64,000 nt of DNA from Tsukamurella pulmonis (lineage in GTDB: Bacteria; Actinomycetota; Actinomycetes; Mycobacteriales; Mycobacteriaceae), in the NCBI RefSeq assembly GCF_900103175.1, contig NZ_FNLF01000002.1, positions 868,001 to 932,000 on the forward strand, in the 5' to 3' direction. A model generated the notes under the pieces. The model did not search any database. It was not told where the DNA came from and saw only the letters and a list, made by a program, of their open reading frames with translations. Made by a program: the position numbers and the translations under genes. Shown piece after piece: positions 18,160 through 27,213 of the stretch (the stretch's first letter is position 1; every line of letters starts with the position of its first letter).

Positions 18160-18221
18160 GCGTCACAGTATGGCACGCGGAGCCCTGCGCGGGGGTGGTC
18201 CGCTTCCGTACGGTCGACGGC

Positions 18222-18659
18222 GTGACGACGACGAGGGACCTCTGGTTGCTGGTGGCGCGGGCGAGCGTCGGGGTGATGTTCTTCCTCAGCGGGTGGGGGA
18301 AGGCGGCGAACCCGAAGCGATTCGCCGCCGACTTCGCCGCCTGGGGAATCCCCGAACCCGACCTCGCCTCCACCGCGACGGCCTGGGCGGAGCTGATCCT
18401 GGGGGCGCTGCTGGTGCTCGGGCTGCTCACCCGCCTCGCGGCCGCCGGGCTGGCGGTCACCATGCTCGGCGCGATCTACTACTCCGTCTGGCCGGCGGCG
18501 ACGGAGGCCTCGACCACGTTCACCGGCTTCCTGAGCCAGTTCTTCTACAGCCCCGAATGGCTGCTGCTCCTGCTTCTCCTCGCGCTCGCCGGCGCGGGCC
18601 CGGGGCGCTTCGCCCTCGACGAGCCGTTCGGCGTGGAGGCCCGGCTGCAGCGCAGGTGA
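18222..18659 (+). CDS. DoxX family membrane protein
   Basis: The 145-aa protein has four hydrophobic helices and the DoxX signature LLVARASVGVMFFLSGWGKA near the N-terminus, followed by AELILGALLVLGLLTRLAA. The physiological role is uncertain; mycobacterial DoxX is linked to redox complexes at the membrane. GTG 18222 is preceded by TACGGT (18209-18214) at 7 nt, supporting this start over the earlier codon at 18195. Confidence 0.88.
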   Translation: MTTTRDLWLLVARASVGVMFFLSGWGKAANPKRFAADFAAWGIPEPDLASTATAWAELILGALLVLGLLTRLAAAGLAVTMLGAIYYSVWPAATEASTTFTGFLSQFFYSPEWLLLLLLLALAGAGPGRFALDEPFGVEARLQRR

Positions 18660-18735
18660 CGCCCTCGGGGCTCGTCCGTAACGAACCGCGCCCGCATCGC
18701 GAACCGTTTCGTAGCGGGCCTACGGAAGGGGCGTC

Positions 18736-19359
18736 ATGGGGAAGATCGCTGCAACGCTCGGGATCATCGCCGGGATCGGGCTCCTGGCCGGCTGCGGGGG
18801 CGGGACCGACGGGGCCGGTTCGACGGTGACCGTGACGGCGTCCGCCGCCGACAGCGCGACGCCCGGCACCGTCACGCCGGGTACCGCCCCGCGCGAAACG
18901 ACCGGCCCGTCCACCGGCCCCGCGACCGGCGCACCACCGGTGTCGAGCGTCCCGGCCGACGACTACCGCATCGGGGACGACGGCACGGGCGGCGATGTGT
19001 ACTTCCGCAGCCCGACGGGCAACATCCACTGCCGGCTCGGCGATTGGACCGTGTCCGCCGCGGGCTGCCAGGCCAAGGACGCCCCGGTGCCGCCCGGCGG
19101 CGAGCAGGAGTGCGACGGGAACGAGATCTACCCCGCGTCGTCCCTGAGTCGCGGCTATCTACTGCGGCCCGACCGCGTCGTCCCGATGTGCTTCAACCAG
19201 GGCTATCTGGGAGCGGAGAAGGCGAAGACGCTGCCGTACAACACGTCCGTCTCCGCGAACGGCTACACGTGCACCTCACGGGCGGAGGGCGTGACCTGCC
19301 TGACCGCGGCGGGCGAGCACGGATTCTTCCTCTCCATGCAGGCGGCGCGGTCCTGGTGA
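18736..19359 (+). CDS. Putative secreted lipoprotein
   Basis: The 207-aa protein has a lipoprotein signal peptide with lipobox LLAGC (Cys about residue 19) and a Thr/Ser/Pro-rich linker (about 30-70). A small C-terminal domain with paired cysteines follows (NIHCRLGDW, AGCQAKD, QECDGNE, MCFNQG, YTCTSR, VTCLTAA). The sequence FRSPTGNIHC resembles a common actinobacterial exported family of unknown function. ATG 18736 has GGAAGGGG close upstream. It converges on the gene at 19362. Confidence 0.8.
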   Translation: MGKIAATLGIIAGIGLLAGCGGGTDGAGSTVTVTASAADSATPGTVTPGTAPRETTGPSTGPATGAPPVSSVPADDYRIGDDGTGGDVYFRSPTGNIHCRLGDWTVSAAGCQAKDAPVPPGGEQECDGNEIYPASSLSRGYLLRPDRVVPMCFNQGYLGAEKAKTLPYNTSVSANGYTCTSRAEGVTCLTAAGEHGFFLSMQAARSW

Positions 19360-19361
19360 TC

Positions 19362-19679
19362 TCAGGATGCGGCGCCGCCCCGCAGGTGCTCCTCCACGCG
19401 CTCGAGCTTCGCGGTGAGCTGGCCCGTGTGCCCGGGGCGGATGTCGCACTTGACCACGAGCGAGACGCGCGGCGCGGTCTCGGCGAGGCGGTCGACACAC
19501 GCCTTGATCACGCCCATCACCTCGTCCCACTCGCCCTCGATGGTGGTGAACATCGACGTGGTCTCGTTGGGCAGGCCGGAGGCGCGCACGATGGCGACCG
19601 CCTCCGCGACCGCGGCGGCGACGCCACCGTCGGGGCTCTGATCCCCGCCCATCGGGCTGATCGAGAACGCTGCGAGCAT
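19362..19679 (-). CDS. Thiamine-binding protein family (MTH1187/YkoF-like)
   Basis: The 105-aa protein begins MLAAFSISPMG and has the ferredoxin-like fold pattern of the MTH1187 family (TTSMFTTIEGEWDEVMGVIK, VVKCDIRPGHTGQ). Members bind thiamine or related compounds, but the cellular role is unclear. A strong AAAGGAGAAA precedes the ATG at 19679. It lies 23 bp downstream of the membrane protein gene on the same strand, probably in one operon. Confidence 0.82.
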   Translation of the reverse strand: MLAAFSISPMGGDQSPDGGVAAAVAEAVAIVRASGLPNETTSMFTTIEGEWDEVMGVIKACVDRLAETAPRVSLVVKCDIRPGHTGQLTAKLERVEEHLRGGAAS

Positions 19680-19702
19680 GAGTTTCTCCTTTCGGCGCCG
19701 GC

Positions 19703-20248
19703 TCAGGCCGGGGTGGTTTCTCGAGCGGATCGGAGGAGGCGGAGGAACGCCAGACCGTAGGCGGCGGTACACGTCGCAAGCGCGGCGGCGGCGATCGCAT
19801 GGCCCGCGTTCTGACCCACCGCGACGGCTGCCATGAGCACGATCGCCGTCGCGGAGGCGGCGGTGCCGACGATCCCGGTCGCGAGGTGCAGCGCACTGCG
19901 CTCCTGCAGCAGGAAGACGAAGAAGTGCAGCGCGACGATGAGAGCCAACGCCGGGAGGATGTAGCCCGGCTGCCCGGTCGCGCCCAGAATCAGTGCCGCG
20001 GCGACCGCGGCCACGACCTCCAGTGCCACCGCGAGCAGGAACACCGAGCGACTCCGACCGTCCCGACGCTCCGGACCCGCGGCGGCGGGCGCGCCGCGCG
20101 CAGCCACGATCGCGACGACGCCGATCGCCACGCCGACGACGCACCCGACGGCCGAGGCGACCGGATAGGAGCCCAGGCCGACGACCGACCACAGCGTCGT
20201 CATCGCGCCCATGAAGACCGCGAGATTGCGGGCCTCCCCGACCGGCAT
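19703..20248 (-). CDS. Small polytopic membrane protein, unknown function
   Basis: The 181-aa protein has about five hydrophobic helices (residues 8-25, 28-48, 68-90, 95-112, 120-165) and a short basic tail. No family recognised. Its ATG overlaps the stop of the upstream S9 peptidase (ATGA), showing translational coupling. Confidence 0.75.
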   Translation of the reverse strand: MPVGEARNLAVFMGAMTTLWSVVGLGSYPVASAVGCVVGVAIGVVAIVAARGAPAAAGPERRDGRSRSVFLLAVALEVVAAVAAALILGATGQPGYILPALALIVALHFFVFLLQERSALHLATGIVGTAASATAIVLMAAVAVGQNAGHAIAAAALATCTAAYGLAFLRLLRSARETTPA

Positions 20249-22278
20249 CAGCTCTCCGCGGATCCGAGCTCGCGCCAGAGGAACTCGTACGCCAGCGCGG
20301 ACTTGAAGGCCGCCTGCTTGTTGTCGGCCGCGCCGCCGTGGCCGCCCTCGATGTTCTCGTAGTAGTCCACCTCGATGCCCCGCTCACGCAGTGCCGCGAC
20401 GAACTTGCGGGCATGGCCGGGGTGCACGCGGTCGTCGCGGGTCGACGTGGTCACCAGCAGCGCGGGAAGATCCGCGTCCGGGGAAGGCAGGTTCTGGTAC
20501 GGCGAGTACTCGCTGATGTACGCCCACTGCGCGGGATCGTCGGGGTCGCCGTACTCGGCCATCCACGAGGCCCCGGCGAGGAGCTGGTGGTAGCGCCGCA
20601 TGTCGAGCAGCGGGACCTGGCAGACGATGGCGCCGAACAGTTCCGGGTACCGCGTGTACATCACGCCCATGAGCAGGCCGCCGTTGCTGCCGCCCTGCGC
20701 ACCCAGCTGCTCGCGCGTGGTGATGCCGCGGGCCACGAGATCCCGCGCCACCGCGGCGAAGTCCTCGTAGGCGCGCAGGCGGTTCTCCTTGAGCGCCGCG
20801 GTGTGCCAGTCGGGCCCGTACTCGCCGCCGCCGCGGATGTTCGCGAGGACGTACACGCCGCCCCGCTCGATCCACGAGAGTCCCGACACCGGTGTGTAAT
20901 CCGGCGTCAGCGAGACCTCGAACCCGCCGTAGCCGTAGAGCAGCGTCGGCTGCGGCCCCGTCGCCGGCTTGCGCACCACGAAGTAGGGCACCTGCGTGCC
21001 GTCGTCGCTCGTGGCGAAGAACTGCTCCGTGGTGACGCCCTCGGCGTCGTAGAAGGCGGGCGCGGACTTCAGCGGCTCCACCGATCCACCCGCCTCGCCG
21101 TGCAGCAGCGTCGGCGGCAGCGTGAAACCGCTGGCGGTGGCGAAGATCTCGTCGCCCTCACGCGGATCGGTGTAGTACACGCCGATCTCGGCCAGCTCGG
21201 GGAAGCCGCGCGTCCCGCGCTCGTCCCACGTGCCGGGCTCGAGGGTGTGCAGCTCCGAGCGCACGTCCCGCATCGTCGAGAGCAGCAGGTACGACTTGGT
21301 CCACGCGTAGCCGGCGAGGGCCGTGTGCGCGTCCGGGGTGAAGACGGTGCTGTAGTCCCGCGACCCCGATCGGTAGGCGTCGAAGTCGAAGGCCACCAGT
21401 GCGCCCGGCGGGACGGTGCCCGTGGGCAGCTCCCACGGCGACTTCGGCCGCACCATCAGGCGCGACTCGTGCACGTCCGCGTCGGCGTCGGTCGGCACGT
21501 CGATCCGCTCCAGCGCCAGCGTCTCCGGATCGAGCAGGTAGATCTCGCTGTTGTAGAAGTCGATGGCGCGGGTGACGAAATGCCGCTCGTAGCCGGGGGT
21601 GTCGTCGTAGCCGGCACCGATGGAGACGTCCGTGTGGTGCCCCTCGTAGACCAGGTCGGCATGGCCGAGCGGGGTGCCGCGGCGCCACCGCTTCACCAGC
21701 CGCGGGTACCCGGAGTCCGTGAGCGAGCCCGGCCCGAAGTCGGTGCCCACGTAGACGGTGTCGGCGTCGATCCAGGAGATGCGGCTCTTGGCCTCCGGGA
21801 GGGAGAAGCCGTCGTCCAGGAACTCGCGGCGGGAGATGGAGAACTCCCGCACCACCGACGCGTCGGCGCCGCCGCGGGAGAGGGAGACCAGCGCGCGGTC
21901 GTACCGCGCACCGTCGGGCGAGACCCCGCGCAGGACGGCGGCCCCGCCCCACACCCAGTTCTCGCCCTCGGCCTCGCGGAGCGCGTCGACGTCGATGACG
22001 ACGTCCCACTCGGGGCTCTCACTGCGGAAGGACTCGAGCGTGGTGCGGCGCCACAGCCCGTACGGGTGGTCGGCGTCGCGCCAGAAGTTCCACAGGTACT
22101 CGCCGCGGCGCACCGGGTAGGGGATGCGCTGGTCGGTGTCCAGGATGGCCAGCACGCCGGAGCGGATCTCGTCGAACCGCGGGCCGGCCAGCCGCGCGGT
22201 GCTCGCGGCGCCCTGTTCGCGCGCCCAATCGAGCGCAGTGGCGGATTCCACTTCTTCGAGCCATGCGTACTGATCCAT
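20248..22278 (-). CDS. Prolyl oligopeptidase family serine peptidase (S9A)
   Basis: The 676-aa cytosolic peptidase has an N-terminal beta-propeller ([16 protein letters not shown], typical of S9A) and a C-terminal alpha/beta-hydrolase domain. Nucleophile motif is [10 protein letters not shown] (about residue 528), the aspartate is in [16 protein letters not shown], and the histidine is in [12 protein letters not shown]. The start is ATG 22278. TAGTGT (22286-22291) lies 7 nt upstream and is interleaved with the lpdA promoter on the other strand. Any in-frame extension into the lpdA region is antisense and rejected. Confidence 0.93.
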   Translation of the reverse strand: MDQYAWLEEVESATALDWAREQGAASTARLAGPRFDEIRSGVLAILDTDQRIPYPVRRGEYLWNFWRDADHPYGLWRRTTLESFRSESPEWDVVIDVDALREAEGENWVWGGAAVLRGVSPDGARYDRALVSLSRGGADASVVREFSISRREFLDDGFSLPEAKSRISWIDADTVYVGTDFGPGSLTDSGYPRLVKRWRRGTPLGHADLVYEGHHTDVSIGAGYDDTPGYERHFVTRAIDFYNSEIYLLDPETLALERIDVPTDADADVHESRLMVRPKSPWELPTGTVPPGALVAFDFDAYRSGSRDYSTVFTPDAHTALAGYAWTKSYLLLSTMRDVRSELHTLEPGTWDERGTRGFPELAEIGVYYTDPREGDEIFATASGFTLPPTLLHGEAGGSVEPLKSAPAFYDAEGVTTEQFFATSDDGTQVPYFVVRKPATGPQPTLLYGYGGFEVSLTPDYTPVSGLSWIERGGVYVLANIRGGGEYGPDWHTAALKENRLRAYEDFAAVARDLVARGITTREQLGAQGGSNGGLLMGVMYTRYPELFGAIVCQVPLLDMRRYHQLLAGASWMAEYGDPDDPAQWAYISEYSPYQNLPSPDADLPALLVTTSTRDDRVHPGHARKFVAALRERGIEVDYYENIEGGHGGAADNKQAAFKSALAYEFLWRELGSAES

Positions 22279-22285
22279 GGACTCC

Positions 22286-22301
22286 ACACTAGGGCTAGGC
22301 T
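22286..22301. promoter_or_regulatory. Divergent leaderless promoters of the S9 peptidase and lpdA
   Basis: On the minus strand TAGTGT (22286-22291) precedes ATG 22278 by 7 nt. On the plus strand TAGGCT (22296-22301) precedes GTG 22309 by 7 nt. Only 30 bp separate the two start codons, so there is no room for conventional leaders, and the -35 region of each promoter must lie inside the other gene. Confidence 0.7.
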
Positions 22302-22308
22302 GAAAGCC

Positions 22309-23691
22309 GTGGCTGATCACTTTGACACTGTTGTACTCGGCGCAGGCCCAGGAGGCTACGTCGCCGCAATTCGCGCCGCCCAACTCGGGCAGAAGGTCGC
22401 GGTCATCGAGGAGAAGTACTGGGGCGGTGTGTGCCTGAACGTGGGCTGCATCCCGTCGAAGGCGCTCCTGAAGAACGCCGAGCTGGCGCACACCTTCACG
22501 CACAAGGCGAAGCTGTTCGGCATCTCCGGTGACGTGTCCTTCGACTTCGGCGCGGCGTTCGACCGCAGCCGCAAGGTGTCGGAGGGGATCGTCAAGGGCG
22601 TTCACTTCCTGATGAAGAAGAACAAGATCACCGAGATCAACGGCTACGGCACCTTCGTCGACGCCAAGACCATCCAGGTCGGCGATCAGACGGTCACCGC
22701 TGACAACATCATCATCGACACCGGTTCGACGGTGCGCCTGCTGCCCGGCGTCACGCTGTCGGACAACGTGGTCACCTACGAGGAGCAGATCCTCGCCCGC
22801 GACCTGCCCGAGTCGATCGCCATCGTCGGCGCCGGCGCCATCGGCATGGAGTTCGCGTACGTCCTCAAGAACTACGGCGTGGACGTCACCATCATCGAGT
22901 TCCTCGACCGTGCGCTTCCCAACGAGGACGCGGACGTCTCCAAGGAGATCGCCAAGCAGTACAAGAAGCTGGGCGTGAACATCCTGACCTCTACCAAGGT
23001 CGAGTCGGTCGACGACCAGGGCAGCCAGGTCGTCGTGAAGTACACCGGTCCCAAGGGCCCGGGCGAGATCACCGTCTCCAAGGTGCTCATGTCGATCGGC
23101 TTCGCGCCCCGCGTCGAGGGCTTCGGCCTGGAGAAGACCGGTGTCGCCCTCACCGAGCGCGGCGCCATCGCCATCGACGACTACATGCGCACCAACGTGC
23201 CGGGCATCTACGCGATCGGTGACGTCACCGCGAAGCTGCAGCTCGCGCACGTCGCCGAGGCGCAGGGCGTCGTCGCCGCCGAGACCATCGCCGGTGCCGA
23301 GACCCAGACGCTGGGCGACTACCGCATGATGCCGCGCGCCACCTTCTGCCAGCCGCAGGTCGCCTCGTTCGGCCTGACCGAGCAGCAGGCGAAGGACGAG
23401 GGTTACGACGTCAAGACCGCCACGTTCCCGTACACGGCGAACGGCAAGGCGCAGGGCCTCGGCGACGCGGTCGGCTTCGTCAAGCTGATCTCCGACACCA
23501 CCCACGGGGAGCTGCTCGGCGGCCACCTCATCGGCCCCGACGTCTCCGAGCTGCTGCCCGAGCTCACCCTCGCGCAGAAGTGGGACCTCACGGTCAACGA
23601 GCTGGCGCGCAACGTGCACACGCACCCGACGCTGTCGGAGGCGCTGCAGGAGTCGATCCACGGCCTCGCCGGTCACATGATCAACCTGTAG
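22309..23691 (+). CDS. lpdA: Dihydrolipoyl dehydrogenase
   Basis: The 460-aa flavoprotein is the E3 component of 2-oxo acid dehydrogenase complexes. Motifs are FAD-binding [20 protein letters not shown] (residues 8-27), the redox disulfide [15 protein letters not shown] (about 39-53), NAD-binding [12 protein letters not shown], second FAD motif GIYAIGDVT and the catalytic His-Glu pair HTHPTLSEA near the C-terminus. It corresponds in position and sequence type to lpdC (Rv0462) of M. tuberculosis. The GTG start is supported by the upstream TAGGCT hexamer. Confidence 0.97.
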   Translation: MADHFDTVVLGAGPGGYVAAIRAAQLGQKVAVIEEKYWGGVCLNVGCIPSKALLKNAELAHTFTHKAKLFGISGDVSFDFGAAFDRSRKVSEGIVKGVHFLMKKNKITEINGYGTFVDAKTIQVGDQTVTADNIIIDTGSTVRLLPGVTLSDNVVTYEEQILARDLPESIAIVGAGAIGMEFAYVLKNYGVDVTIIEFLDRALPNEDADVSKEIAKQYKKLGVNILTSTKVESVDDQGSQVVVKYTGPKGPGEITVSKVLMSIGFAPRVEGFGLEKTGVALTERGAIAIDDYMRTNVPGIYAIGDVTAKLQLAHVAEAQGVVAAETIAGAETQTLGDYRMMPRATFCQPQVASFGLTEQQAKDEGYDVKTATFPYTANGKAQGLGDAVGFVKLISDTTHGELLGGHLIGPDVSELLPELTLAQKWDLTVNELARNVHTHPTLSEALQESIHGLAGHMINL

Positions 23692-23703
23692 GAATCTCCT
23701 CCC

Positions 23704-23740
23704 GGCGGCCCGGCATCGCAAAAGACGGTGCCGGGCCGCC
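23704..23740 (+). terminator. Strong intrinsic-type terminator after lpdA
   Basis: Perfect 12-bp stem GGCGGCCCGGCA / TGCCGGGCCGCC with a 13-nt loop, starting 12 bp after the lpdA stop and followed by GCGTTTGTCC. Confidence 0.85.
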
Positions 23741-23745
23741 GCGTT

Positions 23746-23787
23746 TGTCCAGCGGGTTGGACACTCGTCTCAGACCCTGGCAGGGTC
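23746..23787. promoter_or_regulatory. Two short palindromes upstream of ectD
   Basis: TGTCCA-GCGGGT-TGGACA (23746-23763) and GACCCT-GGC-AGGGTC (23773-23787) stand in tandem about 120-160 bp before the ectD start. Both are perfect inverted repeats of operator size. No regulator is identified. The rest of the 164-bp gap up to ectD shows nothing else clear. Confidence 0.4.
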
Positions 23788-23904
23788 GGTGGCGCGGCGT
23801 GGCGTGGCCACGGCGCCGGGTCGAGAAAGGGCATCGGTCACCGTCATCACGTCCGCGCCGCGAGGCACGCAGTGGAAAGCGCACTGCCCGGACGGAAGGA
23901 ATCG

Positions 23905-24777
23905 ATGAACAACGCAGCGACGCTCACCGACAACTACCCGACGCGCGTCGACCATAGCGAGATCCACGACCGACACGATCCCGTCGTCTGGCCCGGCCGC
24001 TCCGGCCCCTGGGCCGACGATGCTGTGGATCACTTCGCCACCAACGGCTTCCGCAGCGTGGAGGGCGTGCTCGGTGCCGATGACATCCGCGACGTGCGCG
24101 CCGAGATCGACGCCGTCACCACCCGCCTGGGGTCCGACGAGCGAGTGATCCGCGAGACCTCCGACGGCAGCGTGCGGTCGGTGTTCGCGGTGCACGAACT
24201 CAGCGACCGCATCGCGTCGATCATCGCCCGCGAGGAGATCACGGGCGTCGCGCGCCAGCTGCTCGGCGACGACGTCTACGTGCACCAGAGCCGGGTCAAC
24301 CTCAAGCCCGGGTTCGCCGGCGGGCCCTTCTACTGGCACAGCGACTTCGAGACCTGGCACGCCGAGGACGGCATGCCCACGCCGCGCGCCGTCAGCGTCT
24401 CGCTGGCGCTCACGCCGAACACGCCGTTCAACGGCTCGCTGATGATCATGCCGGGATCGCACCGCAAGTTCGTCTCCTGCGTGGGGCGCACCCCCGGCGA
24501 GTACCACCGCGAATCGCTGAAGTCCTACCGGCCGCGCTTCGGCACGCCGGAGGAGAGCGACATCGCGTCGATGGCTGATCAGTACGGCATCGAGCAGGTC
24601 ACCGGCGGCGCGGGCAGCGCGCTGTACTTCGACTGCAACTGCCTGCATGCCTCGGCGGGGAACATCTCGCCGTACCCGCGGTCGAACCTGTTCGTGGTGT
24701 TCAACGCCGTCTCCAACGGGCTGGGGGAGCCGTTCGCCGCCGACGCCCGTCGCCCGGAGTACCTGGCGACCCGCTAG
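23905..24777 (+). CDS. ectD: Ectoine hydroxylase (Fe(II)/2-oxoglutarate dioxygenase)
   Basis: The 290-aa enzyme hydroxylates ectoine to 5-hydroxyectoine. The family signature is clear: FYWHSDFETWHAEDGMPTPR (about residues 137-156) with iron ligands His and Asp, the third histidine in CNCLHASAGN, and the 2-oxoglutarate-side motif SPYPRSNLFVVFN. ATG 23905 has GGAAGGA upstream. No ectABC genes are in the window, so ectoine must be made elsewhere or imported. It is inserted between lpdA and the ramB block of the conserved backbone. Confidence 0.95.
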   Translation: MNNAATLTDNYPTRVDHSEIHDRHDPVVWPGRSGPWADDAVDHFATNGFRSVEGVLGADDIRDVRAEIDAVTTRLGSDERVIRETSDGSVRSVFAVHELSDRIASIIAREEITGVARQLLGDDVYVHQSRVNLKPGFAGGPFYWHSDFETWHAEDGMPTPRAVSVSLALTPNTPFNGSLMIMPGSHRKFVSCVGRTPGEYHRESLKSYRPRFGTPEESDIASMADQYGIEQVTGGAGSALYFDCNCLHASAGNISPYPRSNLFVVFNAVSNGLGEPFAADARRPEYLATR

Positions 24778-24784
24778 CGCGTTC

Positions 24785-24852
24785 CGAACGTCGGGTTCTG
24801 CGGACGGGCGAGGCCGAATCCTGCCTCGTACCGCCGCAGAACCCGACGTTCG
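24785..24852. repeat. Long-loop palindromic element, copy 1
   Basis: Perfect 19-bp inverted repeat CGAACGTCGGGTTCTGCGG (24785-24803) and its complement (24834-24852) around a 30-nt loop. The loop has its own small stem CGAGGC / GCCTCG (24809-24814, 24823-24828). It lies between the convergent ectD and VOC genes. Its arms match those of the element at 47761-47847 at 14 of the inner 17 positions, so this looks like a repeat family. It may act as a bidirectional terminator. Confidence 0.75.
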
Positions 24853-24875
24853 CGAAACGGGTCAGTGGAAACGGG

Positions 24876-25226
24876 TCAGTGGTGGCCGACGACGTTGACG
24901 ACGGTGCCGTCGGGGGCGCGGACGAAGAAGCGGCGCGGGCCCCACTCCTCGCTGGTGAGCGGGTGCACGATCTCGTAGCCGGAGCGCTGCGCCTCGGCGT
25001 AGGCGGCGTCGACGTCGTCGGTCATCACCGACAGGTCGGAATCGATCGGTGCGGTCCGGTCGCCGGTGACGAGCTGCACGCTCGCGTCGTGGCCGGGGGA
25101 GGAGAAGCGGGCCACCCAGCCGAGGTTGAACTCCTCGTCGGACAGGCCCAGGAACTCCGCGTAGAAGCCGCGGGCCGAGTCGATGTCGTCGACCGCGATG
25201 TTCGGGATCAGCTTGTGCACCCGCAT
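24876..25226 (-). CDS. VOC/glyoxalase superfamily protein
   Basis: The 116-aa protein has the paired beta-alpha-beta-beta-beta arrangement of the vicinal oxygen chelate family: IPNIAVDDIDSARGFYAEFLG at the N-terminus and FFVRAPDGTVVNVVGHH at the end. Such single-domain members include glyoxalases, dioxygenases and resistance proteins; the substrate cannot be named. The ATG lies 2 nt downstream of the CMD gene stop, so they form an operon. Confidence 0.85.
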   Translation of the reverse strand: MRVHKLIPNIAVDDIDSARGFYAEFLGLSDEEFNLGWVARFSSPGHDASVQLVTGDRTAPIDSDLSVMTDDVDAAYAEAQRSGYEIVHPLTSEEWGPRRFFVRAPDGTVVNVVGHH

Positions 25227-25228
25227 GA

Positions 25229-25753
25229 TCAGGGCCGCTCCGGCTGGATGCCGAGGACGTCGATCGCGGTGGCGAGGCCGTCGTAGTTGGTGGCCAGCAT
25301 GACGATCTCCACCAGCCGGCGCTCGTCGTAGAAGGCGGCGAGGCGGGACCAGGCCTCGTCGGAGACCTCCTTCTCCTCCACCAGCTCGGTGACCACGTCG
25401 AGCAGGGCGGCGCTGCGCTCGTCCCAGCCGGAGCCGTCGAAGATGCGCTCGAACTGCGTTTCGGTGAGCCCGGCCCGGGCGCCGATGCGGCGGTGGTGCC
25501 CCAGCTCGTAGTCGCTCCCGCGCAGGTACGCGACGCGGACGATCACCGTCTCCGACTCCGAGCGCTTCAGCGCACCGAAGGGCATGAGCATGCCCGAGTA
25601 GCCGAGCCAGCCGACGAACAGCCGCTTGGTGCGGCCGAGCGTGGAGAACAGGTTCATGTCGTCGGCGCGGATGGCCTTCGCGCCGATCCGGGAGATGGCG
25701 TAGTTGATGGGCCCGAGCTGGCGGAGTCCGCCGGGGGTCACGCGCGGTGTCAT
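25229..25753 (-). CDS. Carboxymuconolactone decarboxylase family (AhpD-like) protein
   Basis: The 174-aa protein has the CMD-family core SETVIVRVAYLRGSDYELGHH followed by RRIGARAGLTETQFERI. The AhpD CxxC pair is absent, so a peroxidase-reductase role is doubtful. In M. tuberculosis an analogous gene (Rv0464c) stands next to ramB, which supports orthology. Confidence 0.85.
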   Translation of the reverse strand: MTPRVTPGGLRQLGPINYAISRIGAKAIRADDMNLFSTLGRTKRLFVGWLGYSGMLMPFGALKRSESETVIVRVAYLRGSDYELGHHRRIGARAGLTETQFERIFDGSGWDERSAALLDVVTELVEEKEVSDEAWSRLAAFYDERRLVEIVMLATNYDGLATAIDVLGIQPERP

Positions 25754-25812
25754 GACCCGACGCTACCGCCTGACCGGCGGGGCAGGAGCCGGTGCCGGAT
25801 GCCGGGCGCGCG

Positions 25813-27213
25813 TCAGCGGACGAGGTAGGGCGAGACCGTCGAGCGGTGTTCGTCGATGTCGAGCGGCTTGCCGATCGCGGGGAAGGCGCGCTGCGGGCAG
25901 CCGGCGCGCTCGCAGACACGGCAGCCGGCCCCGATGGGGGTGGCGTTGACGTCGGAGAGGTCCATGCCGCGGGCGTAGACCAGGCGGTGCGCGTGCCGCA
26001 GCTCGCAGCCGATGCCGATCGCGAAGGTCTTGCCCGGCTGGCCGTACCGCGCTGCCCGCCGCTCGACGGTGCGCGCGACCCACAGGTAGTTGCGGCCGTC
26101 GGGCATCTCGACGATCTGCGTGATGATCTTCCCCGGCCAGGCGAAGGTCTCGTAGACGTTCCACAGCGGGCAGGTGCCCCCGGAGGCGGAGAAGTGGAAG
26201 CCGGTGGAGCTCTGCCGCTTGCTCATGTTCCCCGCGCGATCGACGCGGACGAACGAGAGCGGCACGCCGCGCAGGTTGGGGCGCTGCAGCGTCGAGAGCC
26301 GGTGCGCGATGGTCTCGTAGCTCACGGAGAAGAACGCGGAGAGCCGCTCGATGTCGTACTCGAACTCCTCCGCGGCACCGTGGAACTGCGTGTACGGCAG
26401 CACGACGGCCGCGGCGTAGTAGTTGGCGAGCCCGAGGCGGGCGAGGCGGCCGGCCTCCTCCGAGCCGAAGGAGGCACCGTCGATGAGGGCCTCGATCTCC
26501 CGGCCGCACTCGAGGTAGGCCAGCTCGGCCGCCATCTTGAAGACCTGCTGCCCTCCGGAGAGGTGGCGGTTGATCTCGAGCACGCGGGTGCGCGGGTCGT
26601 AGCGGTGCAGCACCGTCTCCCCGAGGTCGACGCGGCGGCGGATGGAGACGTTGTGCACGGCCTCGAGTCGCGTGACGATCTCGGTGCGCACGTCGGCGCT
26701 GTGCATGCGCATCCGGGCGGTGAGTTCCTCGGCGGCGGTGTCGAGCTCGTGGAAGTAGTTCTGCCGCTGGTAGAAGAAGTCCCGCACCTCCTCGTGCGGG
26801 TTGGGGATGGCGCCGCGCGCGCCGGGATCGTTGCGGCCGTCGGTGACCTGGGCCAGCTGATCGGCGGCGCCGAGGTAGCGGCGGTGCAGCGCGACCATCG
26901 CGCGGGCGAAACCGGGGTGGTCGCGGGCCAGCTCGGAGAGCTCGTCGGTGCTGGTCGGGGCGTCGACGTCCATGGTGACCTCGCGCAGCTCGGCGATCAG
27001 CCGCGTCTGGTCCTGGGTGTTGAAGAAGCTGGTGTCCACGCCGAAGACGTCGGTGATCTTGAGCAGCACGGGCACGCTGAGCGGCCGCACGTCGTGCTCG
27101 ATCTGGTTGAGATACGACGGGGAGATCTCCAACGCCTCCGCCAGGGACGCCTGCGAGAGCCCGCGCTCCTTGCGCAGGCCGCGGAGTCGGGCCCCGACGA
27201 AGGTCTTGGACAT
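25813..27213 (-). CDS. ramB: RamB-type regulator of acetate/glyoxylate metabolism
   Basis: The 466-aa protein has an N-terminal XRE helix-turn-helix (GLRKERGLSQASLAEALEIS, then PSYLNQIEHDVRPLSVPVLL). A central IrrE/ImmA-like domain without the HExxH motif follows (AELAYLECGREIEALID). The C-terminal domain is of the short-chain-fatty-acid regulator type with SASGGTCPLWNVYETFAWPG and a cysteine cluster GCRVCERAGC. RamB controls isocitrate lyase and acetate genes in Corynebacterium and Mycobacterium, and here it is divergent from aceA. TAACAT (27221-27226) lies 7 nt before ATG 27213. Confidence 0.93.
   Translation of the reverse strand: MSKTFVGARLRGLRKERGLSQASLAEALEISPSYLNQIEHDVRPLSVPVLLKITDVFGVDTSFFNTQDQTRLIAELREVTMDVDAPTSTDELSELARDHPGFARAMVALHRRYLGAADQLAQVTDGRNDPGARGAIPNPHEEVRDFFYQRQNYFHELDTAAEELTARMRMHSADVRTEIVTRLEAVHNVSIRRRVDLGETVLHRYDPRTRVLEINRHLSGGQQVFKMAAELAYLECGREIEALIDGASFGSEEAGRLARLGLANYYAAAVVLPYTQFHGAAEEFEYDIERLSAFFSVSYETIAHRLSTLQRPNLRGVPLSFVRVDRAGNMSKRQSSTGFHFSASGGTCPLWNVYETFAWPGKIITQIVEMPDGRNYLWVARTVERRAARYGQPGKTFAIGIGCELRHAHRLVYARGMDLSDVNATPIGAGCRVCERAGCPQRAFPAIGKPLDIDEHRSTVSPYLVR

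Noticed and set aside
20338-22308. Upstream extension of the lpdA frame
   Set aside because: Antisense to the S9 peptidase; the FAD motif of lpdA begins a few residues after GTG 22309.
22279-23721. Upstream extension of the S9 peptidase frame into the lpdA region
   Set aside because: The extension is antisense to lpdA and low-complexity. ATG 22278 matches the family N-terminus and has a promoter hexamer at 7 nt.
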